This document shows, piece after piece, positions 7,157-15,762 of a DNA stretch of 64,000 nt. The translations under genes were made by a program, and so were the position numbers. Every line of letters begins with the position of its first letter. Positions within the stretch are counted from its first letter, which is position 1. Source of the DNA: Betaproteobacteria bacterium (lineage in GTDB: Bacteria > Pseudomonadota > Gammaproteobacteria > Burkholderiales > SG8-39). Location of the stretch: positions 37,502 through 101,501 of the forward strand of contig JACPYS010000031.1 in NCBI GenBank assembly GCA_016195915.1, read 5' to 3'. Below the pieces are notes generated by a model. That model was not told the DNA's origin and made no database searches. It saw only the letters and a list, made by a program, of their open reading frames with translations.

Positions 7157-7927
7157 TTAGCGCGTGCCGGCCTCGTCCTGTGGGTCGCGAAAACCCGCGG
7201 TGGCAGCCGCGAATCCACGCAACGCCAGGTCGATGTCGGTGGCGACGACGACCATCCGGTAGCCTTCGTCGCGCCGGATTCGGGCCGCTTCGGCTGAGCC
7301 GGTGAAAATGCCGCAGGGAACACCGGCCGCCTCGCTGGCACGGAGGATCGCGGCGCAGGCCTCAACGTGTCCGGCGTGCGTCGGTGCCACGCCAAGAGAA
7401 AGCGCGAGATCGCCAGTGCCGATGAATACCATATCGACCCCTTCGGTTCCGGCGATCGCGCCGGACTGGGCGAGTCCCGCGCGGGTTTCGATCATCAGTA
7501 TCGTCGCGATCGCATTTGCGCCCGCCACGTAGCCGGCGAAATCCTGCAACGGCCGCACGCCGCCACCCGAGCGTAGCCCGAGCGGCGGATAGCGGGCGTA
7601 GCGCAGCGCCTGCGCGGCCTCCTCCGCTGACTCGATGAGCGGAACGATCACGCCCTCGGCGCCGGCATCGAGCGCCGTGCCGATAGCGAGCGCCGAATTT
7701 TCGGCGACCCGCACGAGTACCGGGATCTCGCGCGGCACGAGGCCGATCGCGGCCTCCAGTTCGCGCCGCTCCCACAAGCCGTGCTGCTGGTCGAGCACGA
7801 GCGCGTCGGGTCGCGCGCGCGCAGCGAGTTCGGTGATCGCCGCGCTGCCGAGCGCGAGCCACACCGCGCCGAGGCAGCCGCTCCCGGCAAGGCGTGGCTT
7901 AAGCGTCGGGTGCCGCGGGTCGAACAT
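7157..7927 (-). CDS. HpcH/HpaI family aldolase
   Basis: A 256-residue class II aldolase of the HpcH/HpaI family, which cleaves 2-oxo-acids such as 2-keto-3-deoxy-sugar acids or 4-hydroxy-2-oxo-diacids to pyruvate and an aldehyde. The residues expected from the family are present: Asp46 and His49 in LVLDQQHG, Arg73 in VLVRVAE, metal ligands Glu147 in MIETRAG and Asp173 in FIGTGDLAL. The usual D-x-E-H motif has Gln at the Glu position. It is divergent from the TRAP operon at 8064, so it may act on the imported acid. Actual substrate unknown. Confidence 0.82.
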   Translation of the reverse strand: MFDPRHPTLKPRLAGSGCLGAVWLALGSAAITELAARARPDALVLDQQHGLWERRELEAAIGLVPREIPVLVRVAENSALAIGTALDAGAEGVIVPLIESAEEAAQALRYARYPPLGLRSGGGVRPLQDFAGYVAGANAIATILMIETRAGLAQSGAIAGTEGVDMVFIGTGDLALSLGVAPTHAGHVEACAAILRASEAAGVPCGIFTGSAEAARIRRDEGYRMVVVATDIDLALRGFAAATAGFRDPQDEAGTR

Positions 7928-7971
7928 GGATCATGATCCGGCTTGTGAGCGAAGTTCATATCGTATACAGT
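7928..7971. promoter_or_regulatory. Operator-like palindromes in the aldolase/TRAP divergent promoter
   Basis: GGATCATGATCC (7928-7939) is a perfect 12-bp palindrome against the aldolase start codon. ATCGTATACAGT (7960-7971) is a near-palindrome centred on GTATAC; GTATAC-centred sites are typical of GntR-family FCD regulators. Both lie in the 136-base spacer between divergent genes and could control both. No regulator gene is adjacent, so the assignment is inference. Confidence 0.4.
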
Positions 7972-8063
7972 CTTCGAGACGCCAGCCAAACTCACGCAAA
8001 GTCCGCGGCTGGATTGCAGGTCCGGCGCCGGCACGTCAGGCGAACTTCTCTAGAGGGGCAATC

Positions 8064-9056
8064 ATGCAACCTAAACGTCGCGCGATGATCTGCGGTAGCG
8101 CAGCGGTGGCCGTCACCGGCTTTCCGCTCAGGGCACTGGCGCAGGAAGTGAGCATCAACGCCGTGCATTTCACGCCGGCGCAGGTCAGCTATGCGAAGAG
8201 TTTCCTGAAGTACGTCGACAAGGTCAACCAGCGCGGCAAGGGCGTGATCCAGATCAAGGTGCGCGGCGGGCCCGAGATCATCCCGTTCACGCAACTCGGC
8301 GAGGCGCAGAAGAACGGCCTGATCGACATGATCGATCACCCCGCCGGCCCTTACCTGAACCTGGTGCCCGAGGGCGAGGTGTTCTCCGCCACGACGAAAA
8401 AGCCGTGGGAACTGCGCGCCAACGGCGGCTTCGCGCTGATCAACGAAATCTACGCGAAGAAAGGCAACGCCCATGTACTCGCGCACGTCGATGGCGGCGC
8501 GGGATTTCACATCTTCACCACCGAGGAGCCGGCGCGCACCGCCGACGGCGGGGTCGATTTCAGCAAGCTCAAGATCCGCAGCGGCGCGCTGTACCGCGAC
8601 TTCCTCGAAAGCCTCGGCGCCGGCGTTGTCGTACAGGGGCCGGGCGAGGTCTACACATCGCTGGAACGCGGGCTGGTCAACGCCAACGCGTACACCGTGC
8701 TCGGCTACCAGGGCTTCGGCTGGCACAAGTTCACCAAGTACCGCATCGACCCCAGTTTCTTCCAGACCGACGTGCTGATCAGCATGAACAAGGCCCGGTG
8801 GGACGGCCTCCCGGAGGCCGCGAAGCGCATCCTGCAGGAAGTTGCGCTGGAGCACGAGCGCGAGAGTGTCGAGGTGAATCTCAAGGCGACCGAGGACGAA
8901 GGCCGGCAGATGATCGCGGGTGGCATGAAAGTGGTCGAGTTGACCGGCGCGGCGCGCGCGGCCTACCTCGAGAAAGCGTCCCGCGTCAGCTGGGAGCGGA
9001 TGCAAAAGCGCGACCCGGGCTCGGTCGCCGCGCTGCGCCAGAAGTTCGGCAACTGA
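8064..9056 (+). CDS. dctP: TRAP transporter substrate-binding protein
   Basis: A 330-residue periplasmic binding protein of the DctP family. Residues 4-26 are a signal peptide with a twin Arg near the start (KRRAMICGSAAVAV, cleaved after ALAQ). The mature part has the DctP layout, with the substrate-carboxylate region around KLKIRSGALYRDFLESLGA and the conserved region GEVYTSLERGLVNANAY. The start ATG 8064 has GAGGGG upstream; the frame extends much further upstream but only as non-protein-like sequence. It heads a TRAP operon with dctQ and dctM. The likely ligand is an organic or aromatic acid. Confidence 0.88.
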   Translation: MQPKRRAMICGSAAVAVTGFPLRALAQEVSINAVHFTPAQVSYAKSFLKYVDKVNQRGKGVIQIKVRGGPEIIPFTQLGEAQKNGLIDMIDHPAGPYLNLVPEGEVFSATTKKPWELRANGGFALINEIYAKKGNAHVLAHVDGGAGFHIFTTEEPARTADGGVDFSKLKIRSGALYRDFLESLGAGVVVQGPGEVYTSLERGLVNANAYTVLGYQGFGWHKFTKYRIDPSFFQTDVLISMNKARWDGLPEAAKRILQEVALEHERESVEVNLKATEDEGRQMIAGGMKVVELTGAARAAYLEKASRVSWERMQKRDPGSVAALRQKFGN

Positions 9057-9079
9057 TCGGCACCGCTGCGGCCGCCGCC

Positions 9080-9589
9080 GTGGAGCGCCTGTTCGACGCG
9101 AGCGGCCGCATCGCGCAGGCGCTCGCGGTGCTCACGAAAATTCTGCTGGCGGCGATCGTGCTGCTGGTGTGCGCCGACGTCGCCGCGCGCAATCTTTCCC
9201 GTCCGATGGCGTGGAGCGTAACGCTTACCGAGTACCTGCTGGTCTACATCACCTTCCTGCCGATGCCGGCGCTGGTCCGCGGCAAAGGTCACGTCTGCGC
9301 GGACTTCATCCGCACGGCTCTGCCAGGGCGACTGCGGCGCGGCATCGAGCGCGGCGTGTACCTGCTGTGCCTGGCGATCTGCCTGTACCTGGGCGGCATC
9401 GCGCTGAGCAGCGCGCTCGCCACGATGAGGAGCGGCGCGTACGAGGTGCGCAGCTTCGACATGCCGCGCTGGCTGATCTTCGCTCCGATGGCGATCGGGC
9501 TCTGGCTGTCGGCGCTGGAATTCCTGCGCTACCTGGTCGGACGCGATTCGATCTACGCCATCGACGTGCGCGAGATGGAAGGCTTCTGA
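9080..9589 (+). CDS. dctQ: TRAP transporter small permease
   Basis: A 169-residue membrane protein with four hydrophobic segments (about residues 20-38, 48-64, 92-112 and 130-150), the standard DctQ topology, which couples the binding protein to the DctM channel. GTG 9080 is the first plausible start after the dctP stop (23 bases on). The motif MAWSVTLTEYLLVYITF is typical of the family. It sits between dctP and dctM with a 4-base gap to the latter, as in other TRAP operons. Confidence 0.85.
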   Translation: MERLFDASGRIAQALAVLTKILLAAIVLLVCADVAARNLSRPMAWSVTLTEYLLVYITFLPMPALVRGKGHVCADFIRTALPGRLRRGIERGVYLLCLAICLYLGGIALSSALATMRSGAYEVRSFDMPRWLIFAPMAIGLWLSALEFLRYLVGRDSIYAIDVREMEGF

Positions 9590-9593
9590 GGGC

Positions 9594-10904
9594 ATGGACT
9601 GGGCGCTCGCGCTCGCGGTGCTGATCGGCCTGATCCTTGGGCTGATGGGCGTCGGCGTGCCCGTTGCATTCGCGTTTTTCACCGCCAACATCGTCGGCCT
9701 GTTCCTCTACATGGGCGGGCAGACGGGCGTGACGCAGATGGTGACGAATTTCGGCGACGCGGTGTCGATCTACGCCCTGACCCCGATGCCGTTGTTCCTC
9801 ATCATGGGGAGCCTGTTCTTTCGATCGGGGCTCGGCGACGGCGTGTTCCGCGCCATCGACATGTGCATTGGAGACTTGCGAGCGCGCCTGTCCTACCTGG
9901 TGGTTCTGGCGGGCGCGGTGTTCGCGGCGCTCTCGGGCTCGAGCCTCGCGAACACCGGCATGATGGGTTCCGCGATGGTGCCCGAGATGCTGCGCCGCGG
10001 GTACCGGCCGCACATGGTCTACGGCCCGATCCTCGGCGCGGGCGGGCTGGCCGTGATCATCCCGCCGTCGTCACTCGCGGTGCTGCTCGGCTCGCTGGCG
10101 CAGATCGATGTCGGAGCGCTGCTGATCGCGGGATTCCTGCCGGGGCTGCTGCTGACCGCGCTGTACATCGTGCTGATTTCCGTTCAGGCGGCAATCGACA
10201 CGAACGCGGCGCCGCAGTATGCAGCGCCGCACACCAGCCTGCGCGACAAGCTGCGCGCAATTCTCGCCAACGTCGTGCCGATGGGGGTGATCGTGTTTCT
10301 GGTCGTCGGCACGATCATCCTCGGCATCGCGTCGCCCACCGAGTCTGCCGCGCTCGGCTGCATCGGCGTGATTGGGCTGTTGCTGGCCTACCGGCGCTTT
10401 TCGTGGAGCGTGGTGTGGAAGTCGCTCGACGACGCGATGAAGGTCACCGGGATGACGTTCCTGATCATCGCTGCCTCGACCACCTTCGCCCAGGTGCTGG
10501 CGTTCTCCGGAGCGTCGCACGGCATGATCGAGTGGTTCGTCTCGTTCAATTGGACCCCGTTTGCGATGCTCCTCGTGATGGTCGGCGTGATCCTGCTGCT
10601 CGGCATGTTCATGGATCAGCTGTCGATGATGCTGATCACACTGCCGATCTTCTTCCCGATCGCCAACTCGCTCGGATTCGATCCGGTCTGGTTCGGGCTG
10701 ATCCTGCTGCTTTCCTACGAAATCGGATTCACCACACCGCCGTTCGGGCTGCTGCTGTTCGTGATGATTGGCGTCGCGCCCAAGGGCACCACGCTGGCGA
10801 CGGTTTCGCTCGCCGCGCTTCCCTACATCCTGTGTACCATCCTGCTGGTGGGACTGATCATCGTGTTTCCGCCGATCGCGCTGTGGCTGCCACGGTTGAT
10901 GTAG
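9594..10904 (+). CDS. dctM: TRAP transporter large permease
   Basis: A 436-residue protein with about twelve membrane segments, the sodium-coupled channel subunit of TRAP importers. Family landmarks are the start WALALAVLIGLILGLMGVG, the FAALSGSSLANTGMMG block, IPPSSLAVLLG, and the C-terminal half repeat with SYEIGFTTPPFGLLLF. ATG 9594 is four bases after the dctQ stop, and its own TAG stop overlaps the GTG start of the next gene by one base. Transport direction is inward for the family; the ligand is not evident. Confidence 0.9.
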   Translation: MDWALALAVLIGLILGLMGVGVPVAFAFFTANIVGLFLYMGGQTGVTQMVTNFGDAVSIYALTPMPLFLIMGSLFFRSGLGDGVFRAIDMCIGDLRARLSYLVVLAGAVFAALSGSSLANTGMMGSAMVPEMLRRGYRPHMVYGPILGAGGLAVIIPPSSLAVLLGSLAQIDVGALLIAGFLPGLLLTALYIVLISVQAAIDTNAAPQYAAPHTSLRDKLRAILANVVPMGVIVFLVVGTIILGIASPTESAALGCIGVIGLLLAYRRFSWSVVWKSLDDAMKVTGMTFLIIAASTTFAQVLAFSGASHGMIEWFVSFNWTPFAMLLVMVGVILLLGMFMDQLSMMLITLPIFFPIANSLGFDPVWFGLILLLSYEIGFTTPPFGLLLFVMIGVAPKGTTLATVSLAALPYILCTILLVGLIIVFPPIALWLPRLM

Positions 10905-13900
10905 TGCGCCGCGTCAGCCTCGAGGACAAGTACCGCGCCGAGGGCGGCGCGGTGTACCTCTCGGGCACGCAGGCGCTGGTGCGGCTTCTGCTCGAGCAGC
11001 AGTGGCGTGATTCGCGCGCCGGTTTCAACACCGCGGGCTACGTCTCGGGCTATCGCGGATCGCCGCTCGGTGGTGTCGACTTCGCCCTGTGGCAGGCCGA
11101 AGCGCTGCTCAAGACTGCGCAGATCCGCTTCGAGCCGGGGCTGAACGAGGAACTCGCGGCGACCATGGTTCATGGCAGCCAGCAGGTCGGCGCGATCGGC
11201 GGTGCACGCGTCGACGGCGTGTTCGGCCTGTGGTATGCGAAGAACCCGGGAGTGGACCGCTCCGGCGACGCACTCAAGCACGCCAATGCGGCCGGCACCG
11301 CGGCGCTTGGCGGGGTGCTCGCCGTTTCCGGCGACGACCCCGGCGCAACCTCGTCTTCGATCGCGAACCAGTGCGACCACGCGTTCATATCGGCATCTAT
11401 TCCGGTGCTCGCACCGGCGAGCGTCGCCGAGATCCTCGACTACGGCCTGGTCGGCTACGGCCTGTCGCGCTACGCCGGGGTCTGGGTCGCGCTGAAGACC
11501 GTGGCCGACGTAATCGAGAGCAGTGCCTCGATCCTCGTCAGTGCTATGCGCACGCCGCTCGTGCTGCCTTCGGACATTGAGCGGCCGGCCTCCGGCTGGG
11601 GCATGCGCTGGCCCGACAGCCGCTGGGACCAGGACGCGCGGCTGCTCGGGCAGCGACTGCCCGCGGCGCGCGCGTACGCGCGCGCGAACCGGCTCGACCG
11701 TGTGGTCTTCGGCGCGGCGCGGCCGCGTTACGGCATCGTCAGCGCCGGCAAGGCAGCCAACGACGTGCGTGACGCGCTGTCCCTGCTCGGCATCGACGCG
11801 GCTGCCGCCGAGTCGCTCGGACTCGCGCTCTACAAGGTCGGCATCGTCTGGCCGCTCGAGCCGCTCGGATTGCGCGAATTCGCCGAAGGGCTCGACGAGG
11901 TCTTCGTCGTCGAGGAGCGCCGAGCGATCATCGAAACGCAAGTGAAGGAGCAGGCCTACCATTGGCCGGCCGCACGCCGGCCGTGCGTGGTCGGCAAGAC
12001 CGACGAGGCCGGCGCGCCGCTGCTGCCGGAGGGCGGGGTACTGACGCCAGCGTTAGTGGCGCAAGCGCTCGGCCGGCGACTCGCGCGGCTCGGCGCCCCC
12101 GCGGAACTGGTGCAGCGCGCCGCCGCCTTTGGCGTACCCGCGTCGCAACCCCCGGAGCCCGAACTCATCCGCAGCCCGCACTTCTGCGCCGGCTGTCCGC
12201 ATGCGCGCTCGACCCGCGTGCCCGAGGGCAGCCTCGCAATGGCCGGCATCGGCTGCCATTCGCTGCGCCTGGGCATGCCCGATGCGAAGACGATGTTCAT
12301 GGTGCAGATGGGTGGCGAAGGCAGCAACTGGCTCGGCGCCGCGCCGTTCGTCGAGCGCGGGCACGTGTTTCAGAACCTCGGCGACGGCACCTACACCCAT
12401 TCCGGGTCGCTCGCAGTGCGCGCGGCGGTGGCGGCAGGCGCGCGCATGACGTTTCGCATCCTCTACAACGGTGCGGTGGCGATGACCGGCGGACAGCCCG
12501 CCGAAGGCGCGCTGACGGTGGGCCAGATCACGCACCAGTTGCGCGCGGAGGGCGTGGCACGGATCGTCGTCGTCAGCGAGGAGCCGCGGCGTTTGTCCGG
12601 CGGCGTTGCACCCGGGATCGAGGTTTTCGGCCGCGACGACCTGGAGCGGATCGAGCGCGAACTGCGCGAAGTTCCGGCAGTGACCGCACTCGTGTACGAC
12701 CAGCTGTGCGCGATCGAGAAGCGCCGCCAGCGCAAGCGCGGCAGCCTGGTGCCGATCGCGGCGCGCGTGTTCATCAACGAGCGTGTCTGCGAAGGCTGCG
12801 GCGACTGTGTCGAGCAGTCGCAGTGCGCGGCGCTCCTTCCCGTGGACACCGCGTTCGGCCGCAAACGCCGCGTCGACCAGTCCGGCTGCAACGCCGATCT
12901 TTCCTGCCTGGACGGTTTCTGCCCGAGTTTCGTCACGCTGGAGGGCGCGCGCCCGCGGGCGCTGCCCGCAGCCGAGCTCGAGCTCACGGACGTACCCGAT
13001 CCGATACTGCCCCCGCTGCGGGAAGCCGGCGAGATCGTCGTCACGGGCATCGGCGGTGCCGGCGTGATCACGGTTGGCGCGATCATCGGCATGGCGGCGC
13101 ACCTCGAGGGCTTCGGCTGCAGCGTGCTCGACAACACCGGCATCGCGCGCAAGGGTGGCGCGGTGTCGACCCACATTCGGCTGGCCGAACATCCCGGTGA
13201 GTTGCACGGCAGCCGCATCGCCGATGCGCAGGCCACGCTGATGATCGGCGGCGATCTGGTGGTGAGCGCCGAATCGGCGACCCTGGCCAAGCTGGAACGC
13301 GGCCGCACGCGCGTGGTGCTCAACGCCGATGCGGTGCCGACGCTCAATCAGCGCCTCGATCCGTTCGCGGAGTTCGACACGGCACCTCTTCGACAGGCCG
13401 TTGTACGGGCGGTGGGCGACGACTCGATACTCGCATTAAGCGCCACCGTGTACGCCGAGCGTCTGCTTGGCGATGCGATCTACGCCAACCTGGTGCTGCT
13501 CGGCGCGGCATGGCAACGCGGCACGCTTCCATTGTCCCGCGCCGCAATCGGACGCGCGATCGAGCTGAACGGCAACGCGGTGGCGACGAATCGGCGCGCA
13601 TTCGATCTCGGGCGTCTGGCGGCGCACGATCCTGCGCGCATCGATACCGCGCTTGCTCCGTCCACCGCGGAGCACAACGTGCTCGCGGAGAACCTGGACG
13701 GACGGGTCGCGCAGCGTGTTGCCTGGCTCACCGCGTACCACGACGAGGCCTATGCGCAGCGCTATGCCGCGCGCGTGGCGACGGTACGCGCGGCGGAAGC
13801 CGGTTGCGGTGTTGCCGGCGACGCGCTCAGTTGTGCGGTCGCCGACGGCTACTACCGTTTGCTCGCGATCAAGGACGAATACGAGGTCGCGCGCCTGTAA
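10904..13900 (+). CDS. Indolepyruvate:ferredoxin oxidoreductase, fused IorAB, cut by an in-frame stop
   Basis: 998 codons of a fused 2-oxoacid:ferredoxin oxidoreductase that oxidises aryl-pyruvates to aryl-acetyl-CoA. In order: N-terminal pyruvate-binding domain (AGYVSGYRGSPLGG), ThDP domain with GGEGSNWLG and NLGDGTYTHSG, a ferredoxin-like cluster domain (CEGCGDCVEQSQC, plus GCNADLSC and FCPSF), and the gamma-type domain (GIGGAGVITVG). GTG 10904 overlaps the dctM stop. The frame ends at TAA 13898-13900 after DEYEVARL, but the same frame goes straight on into the missing C-terminal domain, so a single base change (probably TAC to TAA) has cut it. The truncated product is doubtful as an enzyme. 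Confidence 0.85.
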   Translation: MRRVSLEDKYRAEGGAVYLSGTQALVRLLLEQQWRDSRAGFNTAGYVSGYRGSPLGGVDFALWQAEALLKTAQIRFEPGLNEELAATMVHGSQQVGAIGGARVDGVFGLWYAKNPGVDRSGDALKHANAAGTAALGGVLAVSGDDPGATSSSIANQCDHAFISASIPVLAPASVAEILDYGLVGYGLSRYAGVWVALKTVADVIESSASILVSAMRTPLVLPSDIERPASGWGMRWPDSRWDQDARLLGQRLPAARAYARANRLDRVVFGAARPRYGIVSAGKAANDVRDALSLLGIDAAAAESLGLALYKVGIVWPLEPLGLREFAEGLDEVFVVEERRAIIETQVKEQAYHWPAARRPCVVGKTDEAGAPLLPEGGVLTPALVAQALGRRLARLGAPAELVQRAAAFGVPASQPPEPELIRSPHFCAGCPHARSTRVPEGSLAMAGIGCHSLRLGMPDAKTMFMVQMGGEGSNWLGAAPFVERGHVFQNLGDGTYTHSGSLAVRAAVAAGARMTFRILYNGAVAMTGGQPAEGALTVGQITHQLRAEGVARIVVVSEEPRRLSGGVAPGIEVFGRDDLERIERELREVPAVTALVYDQLCAIEKRRQRKRGSLVPIAARVFINERVCEGCGDCVEQSQCAALLPVDTAFGRKRRVDQSGCNADLSCLDGFCPSFVTLEGARPRALPAAELELTDVPDPILPPLREAGEIVVTGIGGAGVITVGAIIGMAAHLEGFGCSVLDNTGIARKGGAVSTHIRLAEHPGELHGSRIADAQATLMIGGDLVVSAESATLAKLERGRTRVVLNADAVPTLNQRLDPFAEFDTAPLRQAVVRAVGDDSILALSATVYAERLLGDAIYANLVLLGAAWQRGTLPLSRAAIGRAIELNGNAVATNRRAFDLGRLAAHDPARIDTALAPSTAEHNVLAENLDGRVAQRVAWLTAYHDEAYAQRYAARVATVRAAEAGCGVAGDALSCAVADGYYRLLAIKDEYEVARL

Positions 13901-14326
13901 ACCGATGGCGAATTCCGGCGCGAACTCGCGCAACGCTTCGAGGGCCCCTTGCGGCTGCACTATCACCTGGCGCCGCCGTTGCTCTCACGCGTCGATCCGC
14001 GCACCGGGCGAGCACGCAAGCGCAGCTTCGGCCCCTGGCTCGAGCCGGTGCTTGCTCTGCTCGCGCGCTGCCGCCGCGTGCGCGGCAGTTGGTTGGACCC
14101 GTTCGGCTACAGCGCCGAGCGACGGCTCGAGCGGCGCCTGATCGTCGACTACGAACGTTGGCTCGATGCCGCGACGGCCGGTCTCACGGCGCAGCGCCAT
14201 GCGCTGGCGGTCGAACTCGCCGCGCTGCCTGCGCAGATGCGCGGCTTCGGCCCGGTGAAAGCGGCCAACGTCGCCGTGGCGCAGCGCCGCGCGGCAGAGA
14301 TCGTCGCCGCATTTGGCACGGCCTGA
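13901..14326 (+). pseudogene. Detached C-terminal domain of the IorAB protein
   Basis: Directly after the TAA, in the same frame, 141 codons encode TDGEFRRELAQRFEGPLRL through GFGPVKAANV, the conserved C-terminal domain (DUF6537 type) of fused indolepyruvate:ferredoxin oxidoreductases. There is no frameshift and no ribosome binding site; an internal TTG at 13949 is the only early start. The domain would be made only by stop-codon read-through or if the TAA is a sequence error. The next gene has its own GGAGG. Confidence 0.8.
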
Positions 14327-14337
14327 GGAGGGCGCGC

Positions 14338-15747
14338 ATGACGACCGCCATCCCTGCCAACGCGCGGCGCTATGGCATCGTCGACGCCGGATTCATCGAA
14401 AGACTGCGCGCGTTCGCCGGCGAGCGTGTGATCACCGCAACGGCGGTACTCGAGCAGCACGGGCGCGACGAGTCCTACCACCCCGGCCATGCGCCAGACG
14501 CCGTGATCCGGGTGGCATCGACCGAGGAGGTCAGCGCCACGCTGCAGCTGTGTTCGCAACACTGCATCCCGGTGGTGCCTTACGGCGCAGGTACCTCGCT
14601 TGAAGGCCATATCGCGGCGGTGCACGGTGGCGTGTGCATCGACCTGTCGACGATGGACCAGGTGCTGCATATCCGCGCTCCGGACCTCGACGCGAGCGTG
14701 CAGCCCGGCGTCAGCCGCGAAGCGCTGAACCGTCAGCTGCGCGACACGGGACTGTTCTTCCCGATCGATCCGGGCGCCAATGCCACCCTCGGCGGCATGG
14801 CCGCGACGCGCGCCTCGGGTACCAACGCGGTGCGCTACGGTACGATGCGCGAGAACGTGCTTGCACTGACCGTCGTGCTTCCGTCGGGTAACGTGATCCG
14901 CACCGGCACGCGGGCGCGCAAGTCGTCCTCGGGCTACGACCTCACGCGCCTGTTCGTCGGCTCCGAAGGGACGCTGGGCGTGATCACCGAACTCACCGTC
15001 CGCTTGTACGGTGTGCCCGAGACAATTTCCGCTGCGGTGGTGCCGTTTGCCGACGTTCCCGGCGCGGTGCAGGCGGTGATCGAAGTGATGCAGCTCGGCA
15101 TCCCGGTGTCGCGCATCGAGTTCCTCGACGAACTGATGATGCAGGCCATCAACCGCTACAGCAAGCGCACCTTTCCGCAACGCCCGACGCTGTTCCTCGA
15201 GTTCGGCGGTATGCCGGCCGCTGTCGCCGAGCAGGTGGCGGCGGTGCGCGGGATCTGCGCCGAGCACGGCGGCGCCGACTTCCAGTGGGCCAGCGACGCC
15301 GCCGAGCGCGCGCAACTTTGGGACGCGCGCCACAAGGCCGCCTACGCGGCGATGGCGCTGCGCCCCGGCGCCCGCAACTGGGCCACCGACGTCTGCGTGC
15401 CGATCTCACGCCTCGCCGAGTGCATCGCGCTCGCGCGCGAAGACGCTGCGAAGGCGCCATTCCCTACCATGGTCGTCGGCCACGTCGGGGACGGCAATTT
15501 CCACCTGCCGATGCTGGTCGACGGCGACGCTCCAGCTGAAGTGGTGGCCGCGCGAGCGCTCAATGATCAGGTGGTGCGCCGTGCGCTGGCGATGGACGGC
15601 ACCTGCAGCGGCGAGCACGGCATTGGCCTGGGCAAGATGGAGTTCCTGCTCGCCGAGCACGGTAGCGAGGCGATCGGCGTGATGCGCGCCATCAAGCACG
15701 CGCTCGATCCGCTTTGCATCATGAATCCGGGCAAGATGTTCGCCTGA
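14338..15747 (+). CDS. FAD-linked oxidase, D-lactate dehydrogenase/GlcD type
   Basis: A 469-residue flavoprotein of the VAO/p-cresol methylhydroxylase family that oxidises D-2-hydroxy acids to 2-oxo acids. The FAD-binding loop PYGAGTSLEGH is at residues 81-91, followed by the PGANATLGGMAATRASG block and SSSGYDLTRLFVGSEGTLG. The C-terminal cap has HVGDGNFHLP, with metal-binding His residues, and GEHGIGLGK. ATG 14338 follows GGAGG. In this operon it could make the 2-oxo acid that the IorAB enzyme decarboxylates, from an imported hydroxy acid. The electron acceptor is not evident; no separate GlcE/GlcF is nearby. Confidence 0.87.
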   Translation: MTTAIPANARRYGIVDAGFIERLRAFAGERVITATAVLEQHGRDESYHPGHAPDAVIRVASTEEVSATLQLCSQHCIPVVPYGAGTSLEGHIAAVHGGVCIDLSTMDQVLHIRAPDLDASVQPGVSREALNRQLRDTGLFFPIDPGANATLGGMAATRASGTNAVRYGTMRENVLALTVVLPSGNVIRTGTRARKSSSGYDLTRLFVGSEGTLGVITELTVRLYGVPETISAAVVPFADVPGAVQAVIEVMQLGIPVSRIEFLDELMMQAINRYSKRTFPQRPTLFLEFGGMPAAVAEQVAAVRGICAEHGGADFQWASDAAERAQLWDARHKAAYAAMALRPGARNWATDVCVPISRLAECIALAREDAAKAPFPTMVVGHVGDGNFHLPMLVDGDAPAEVVAARALNDQVVRRALAMDGTCSGEHGIGLGKMEFLLAEHGSEAIGVMRAIKHALDPLCIMNPGKMFA

Positions 15748-15762
15748 TCCGGAGTTTTTTCG

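Noticed and set aside
9863..10903. Upstream extension of the IorAB frame inside dctM
   Set aside because: It is the shadow of the large permease; homology starts at about 10919 and GTG 10904 overlaps the dctM stop.
10823..11962. 379-codon open frame on the minus strand, and similar ones at 12053-13207 and 14149-15333
   Set aside because: All lie opposite IorAB and the FAD oxidase, whose domains are clear in the other strand.
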